Of a stretch of DNA of 64,000 bases, positions 61,730-64,000 are shown piece after piece (position 1 is the first letter of the stretch; every line of letters starts with the position of its first letter). The translations under genes were made by a program, and so were the position numbers. This DNA comes from Auanema rhodensis. Lineage: Eukaryota > Nematoda > Chromadorea > Rhabditida > Rhabditidae. Location of the stretch: NCBI GenBank assembly GCA_964057225.1, contig CAXKVF010000079.1, positions 434,001-498,000 on the forward strand. The letters run 5' to 3'. The notes under the pieces are model-generated. The model did not search any database and was not told the origin of the DNA. It saw only the letters and a program-made list of their open reading frames with translations.

Positions 61730-64000
61730 ATAAAGAGATGCGGTTTTCAAAATTAGATTCCCCATGTCCATATTAGTCTAAAAACAAATTTTTATTGATA
61801 CTAATTCATGATAACCATGATTTTGAAATTTACGTGAACTTTAATTTATGCTATTTAAATGTACACGTGATGTGCACTTAGTATGTACCTCGCTTCACGT
61901 GAAAGATGAAGAGATGCGGTTTTCAAAATTAGATTCCCCATGTCCATATTAGTCTAAAAACAAATTTTTATTGATATTGGTGCATGGTAACCATGACTTT
62001 GAAATTTACGTGAACTTTAATTTATGCTAATTAAATGTACACGTGATGTGCACTTGGTATGTAACTCGCTTCACGTGAAAGATAAAGAGATGCGGTTTTC
62101 AAAATTAGATCCCCCATGTTCATATTAGTCTAAAAACAAATTTTTATTGATATTGGTTCATGGTAACCATGACTTTGAAATTTACGTGAACTTTAATTTA
62201 TGCTAATTAAATGTACACGTGATGTGCACTTGGTATGTAACTTGCTTCACGTGAAAGATAAAGAGATGCGGTTTTCAAAATTAGATTCCTCATGTCCATA
62301 TTAGTCTAAAAACAAATTTTTATTGATATTGGTGCATGGTAACCATGACTTTGAAATTTACGTGAACTTTAATTTATGCTAATTAAATGTACACGTGATG
62401 TGCACTTGGTATGTAACTCGCTTCACGTGAAAGATAAAGAGATGCGGTTTTCAAAATTAGATTCCCCATGTCCATATTAGTCTAAAAACAAATTTTTATT
62501 GATATTAATTCATGATAACCATGATTTTGAAATTTACGTGAACTTTAATTTATGCTATTTAAATGTACACGTGATGTGCACTTGGTATGTAACTCGCTTC
62601 ACGTGAAAGATGAAGAGATGCGGTTTTCAAAATTAGATTCCCCATGTCCATATTAGTCTAAAAACAAATTTTTATTGATATTAATTCATGATAACCATGA
62701 TTTTGAAATTTACGTGAACTTTAATTTATGCTATTTAAATGTACACGTGATGTGCACTTGGTATGTAACTCGCTTCACGTGAAAGATAAAGAGATGCGGT
62801 TTTCAAAATTAGATTCCCCATGTCCATATTAGTCTAAAAACAAATTTTTATTGATATTGGTGCATGGTAACCATGACTTTGAAATTTACGTGAACTTTAA
62901 TTTATGCTAATTAAATGTACACGTGATGTGCACTTGGTATGTAACTCGCTTCACGTGAAAGATAAAGAGATGCGGTTTTCAAAATTAGATTCCCCATGTT
63001 CATATTAGTCTAAAAACAAATTTTTATTGATATTGGTTCATGGTAACCATGACTTTGAAATTTACGTGAACTTTAATTTATGCTAATTAAATGTACACGT
63101 GATGTGCACTTGGTATGTAACTCGCTTCACGTGAAAGATAAAGAGATGCGGTTTTCAAAATTAGATTCCTCATGTCCATATTAGTCTAAAAACAAATTTT
63201 TATTGATATTGGTTCATGGTAACCATGACTTTGAAATTTACGTGAACTTTAATTTATGCTAATTAAATATACACGTGATGTGCACTTGGTATGTAACTCG
63301 CTTCACGTGAAAGATAAAGAGATGCGGTTTTCAAAATTAGATTCCCCATGTCCATATTAGTCTAAAAACAAATTTTTATTGATATTGGTGCATGGTAACC
63401 ATGACTTTGAAATTTACGTGAACTTTAATTTATGCTAATTAAATGTACACGTGATGTGCACTTGGTATGTAACTCGCTTCACGTGAAAGATAAAGAGATG
63501 CGGTTTTCAAAATTAGATTCCCCATGTCCATATTAGTCTAAAAACAAATTTTTATTGATATTGGTTCATGGTAACCATGACTTTGAAATTTACGTGAACT
63601 TTAATTTATGCTAATTAAATGTACACGTGATGTGCACTTGGTATGTAACTCGTTTCACGTGAAAGATAAAGAGATGCGGTTTTCAAAATTAGATTCCCCA
63701 TGTCCATATTAGTCTAAAAACAAATTTTTATTGATATTGGTTCATGGTAACCATGACTTTGAAATTTACGTGAACTTTAACTTATGCTAATTAAATGTAC
63801 ACGTGATGTGCACTTGGTATGTAACTCGCTTCACGTGAAAGATAAAGAGATGCGGTTTTCAAAATTAGATTCCCCATGTCCATATTAGTCTAAAAACAAA
63901 TTTTTATTGATATTGGTGCATGGTAACCATGACTTTGAAATTTACGTGAACTTTAATTTATGCTAATTAAATGTACACGTGATGTGCACTTGGTATGTAA
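61730..64000. repeat. 17-mer tandem unit, copy 2 (cut by window end)
   Basis: The first 2,271 of an expected 2,992 bp. The only difference from copy 1 that I found by eye is at 60,856 (m7G in copy 1; A here), so this looks like one of the youngest events. Whether more copies follow cannot be seen. Confidence 0.88.

Larger units (their letters stand above)
1..64000. repeat. 176-bp satellite DNA array, about 366 head-to-tail monomers
   Basis: The same 176-bp unit recurs from the first to the last base, always in the same orientation, with no interruption. The ATAAAGAGATGCGG anchor falls at 1, 177, 353 and so on, and returns to the same line position every 15 units (2,640 bp) up to 39,777. Length bookkeeping with 4 x -99, 7 x -1 and 2 x +2 indels predicts an end at m159, which is exactly where base 64,000 lies. 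Most monomers differ from the G-type consensus at only a few positions. About 176 bp is close to one nucleosome plus linker, a common length for centromeric or pericentromeric satellites; that location is an inference. Both array edges lie outside the window. Family and host are not recognised. Confidence 0.99.
55570..64000. repeat. Domain 6: downstream duplicate and 17-mer expansion
   Basis: Forty-eight monomers (the last cut at m159 by the window end), none with an indel. Nearly all of it is the second copy of the 32.6-37.8 kb segment, followed by a tandem repeat of part of that copy. A-type copies with m125T occur at 58,738, 59,442, 59,618, 61,554, 61,730, 62,434 and 62,610. Confidence 0.82.

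Noticed and set aside
1-64000. CRISPR array
   Set aside because: Regular spacing, but the whole 176-bp unit is repeated; there are no unique spacers between short repeats and no cas genes.
1-64000. CENP-B box
   Set aside because: I looked for the TTCG....CGGG core in both orientations in the consensus and the main variants and found none.
1-64000. Telomeric repeats, transposable elements, rDNA or other inserted sequence
   Set aside because: No stretch departs from the 176-bp unit apart from the listed small indels; the length bookkeeping closes exactly, leaving no room for an insertion.

Overview
The whole 64-kb window is one uninterrupted tandem array of a 176-bp satellite DNA. I find no unique sequence, gene, RNA gene, transposon, telomere repeat or inverted segment. 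The monomer is AT-rich (57 G/C of 176 bases, about 32%) and every copy lies head to tail in the same orientation. By hand count there are about 366 monomer units: 64,000 bases equal 365 x 176 + 159, minus 396 bases lost in four identical 99-bp deletions, minus 7 for seven one-base deletions, plus 4 for two two-base insertions. That bookkeeping closes exactly, so I am confident no other indels are hidden. A long, nucleosome-length satellite of this kind indicates a eukaryotic nuclear chromosome (pericentromere, centromere or other heterochromatin). I do not recognise the family and cannot name the organism; plant and animal are both open.

Positions inside the monomer are written m1-m176, with m1 at window base 1. 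Two common subtypes alternate: G-type (G at m77) and T-type (T at m77). A rarer A-type carries m74A, m75A, m77T, m82A and m92T together. Other single-base variants are shared by many copies and act as barcodes. Through them the array resolves into six domains. Domain 1 (1-9,680) has 10/11-mer units marked by m101C, m121T and m116C. Domain 2 (9,681-22,000) is marked by m92T, m147T followed by m13A, and A-type without m125T. Domain 3 (22,001-35,376) is marked by m140T and m162T. Domain 4 (35,377-39,776) has A-type with m125T and a clean 5-mer duplication. Domain 5 (39,777-55,569) holds every indel in the window, a 1,309-bp unit around a deleted monomer, a 703-bp 4-mer and a 2,465-bp duplicated block. 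Domain 6 (55,570-64,000) repeats the 32.6-37.8 kb region about 23.4 kb downstream and ends in a 2,992-bp 17-mer tandem duplication that runs off the window.

The picture is layered local expansion: short multimers (2, 3, 4, 5, 7.4, 10 and 17 monomers) that arose at different times by unequal exchange, rather than one fixed higher-order repeat. Each monomer carries several palindromes: two CACGTG, TGTACA, GTGCAC, a GGTAACC-centred inverted repeat, and an AT-rich inverted repeat whose centre coincides with the recurrent deletion breakpoint. The only long reading frames are accidental, created where a point mutation removes one in-frame TAG. All sequence comparisons were made by eye. Percent identities, the family assignment and any centromeric role are not established here.
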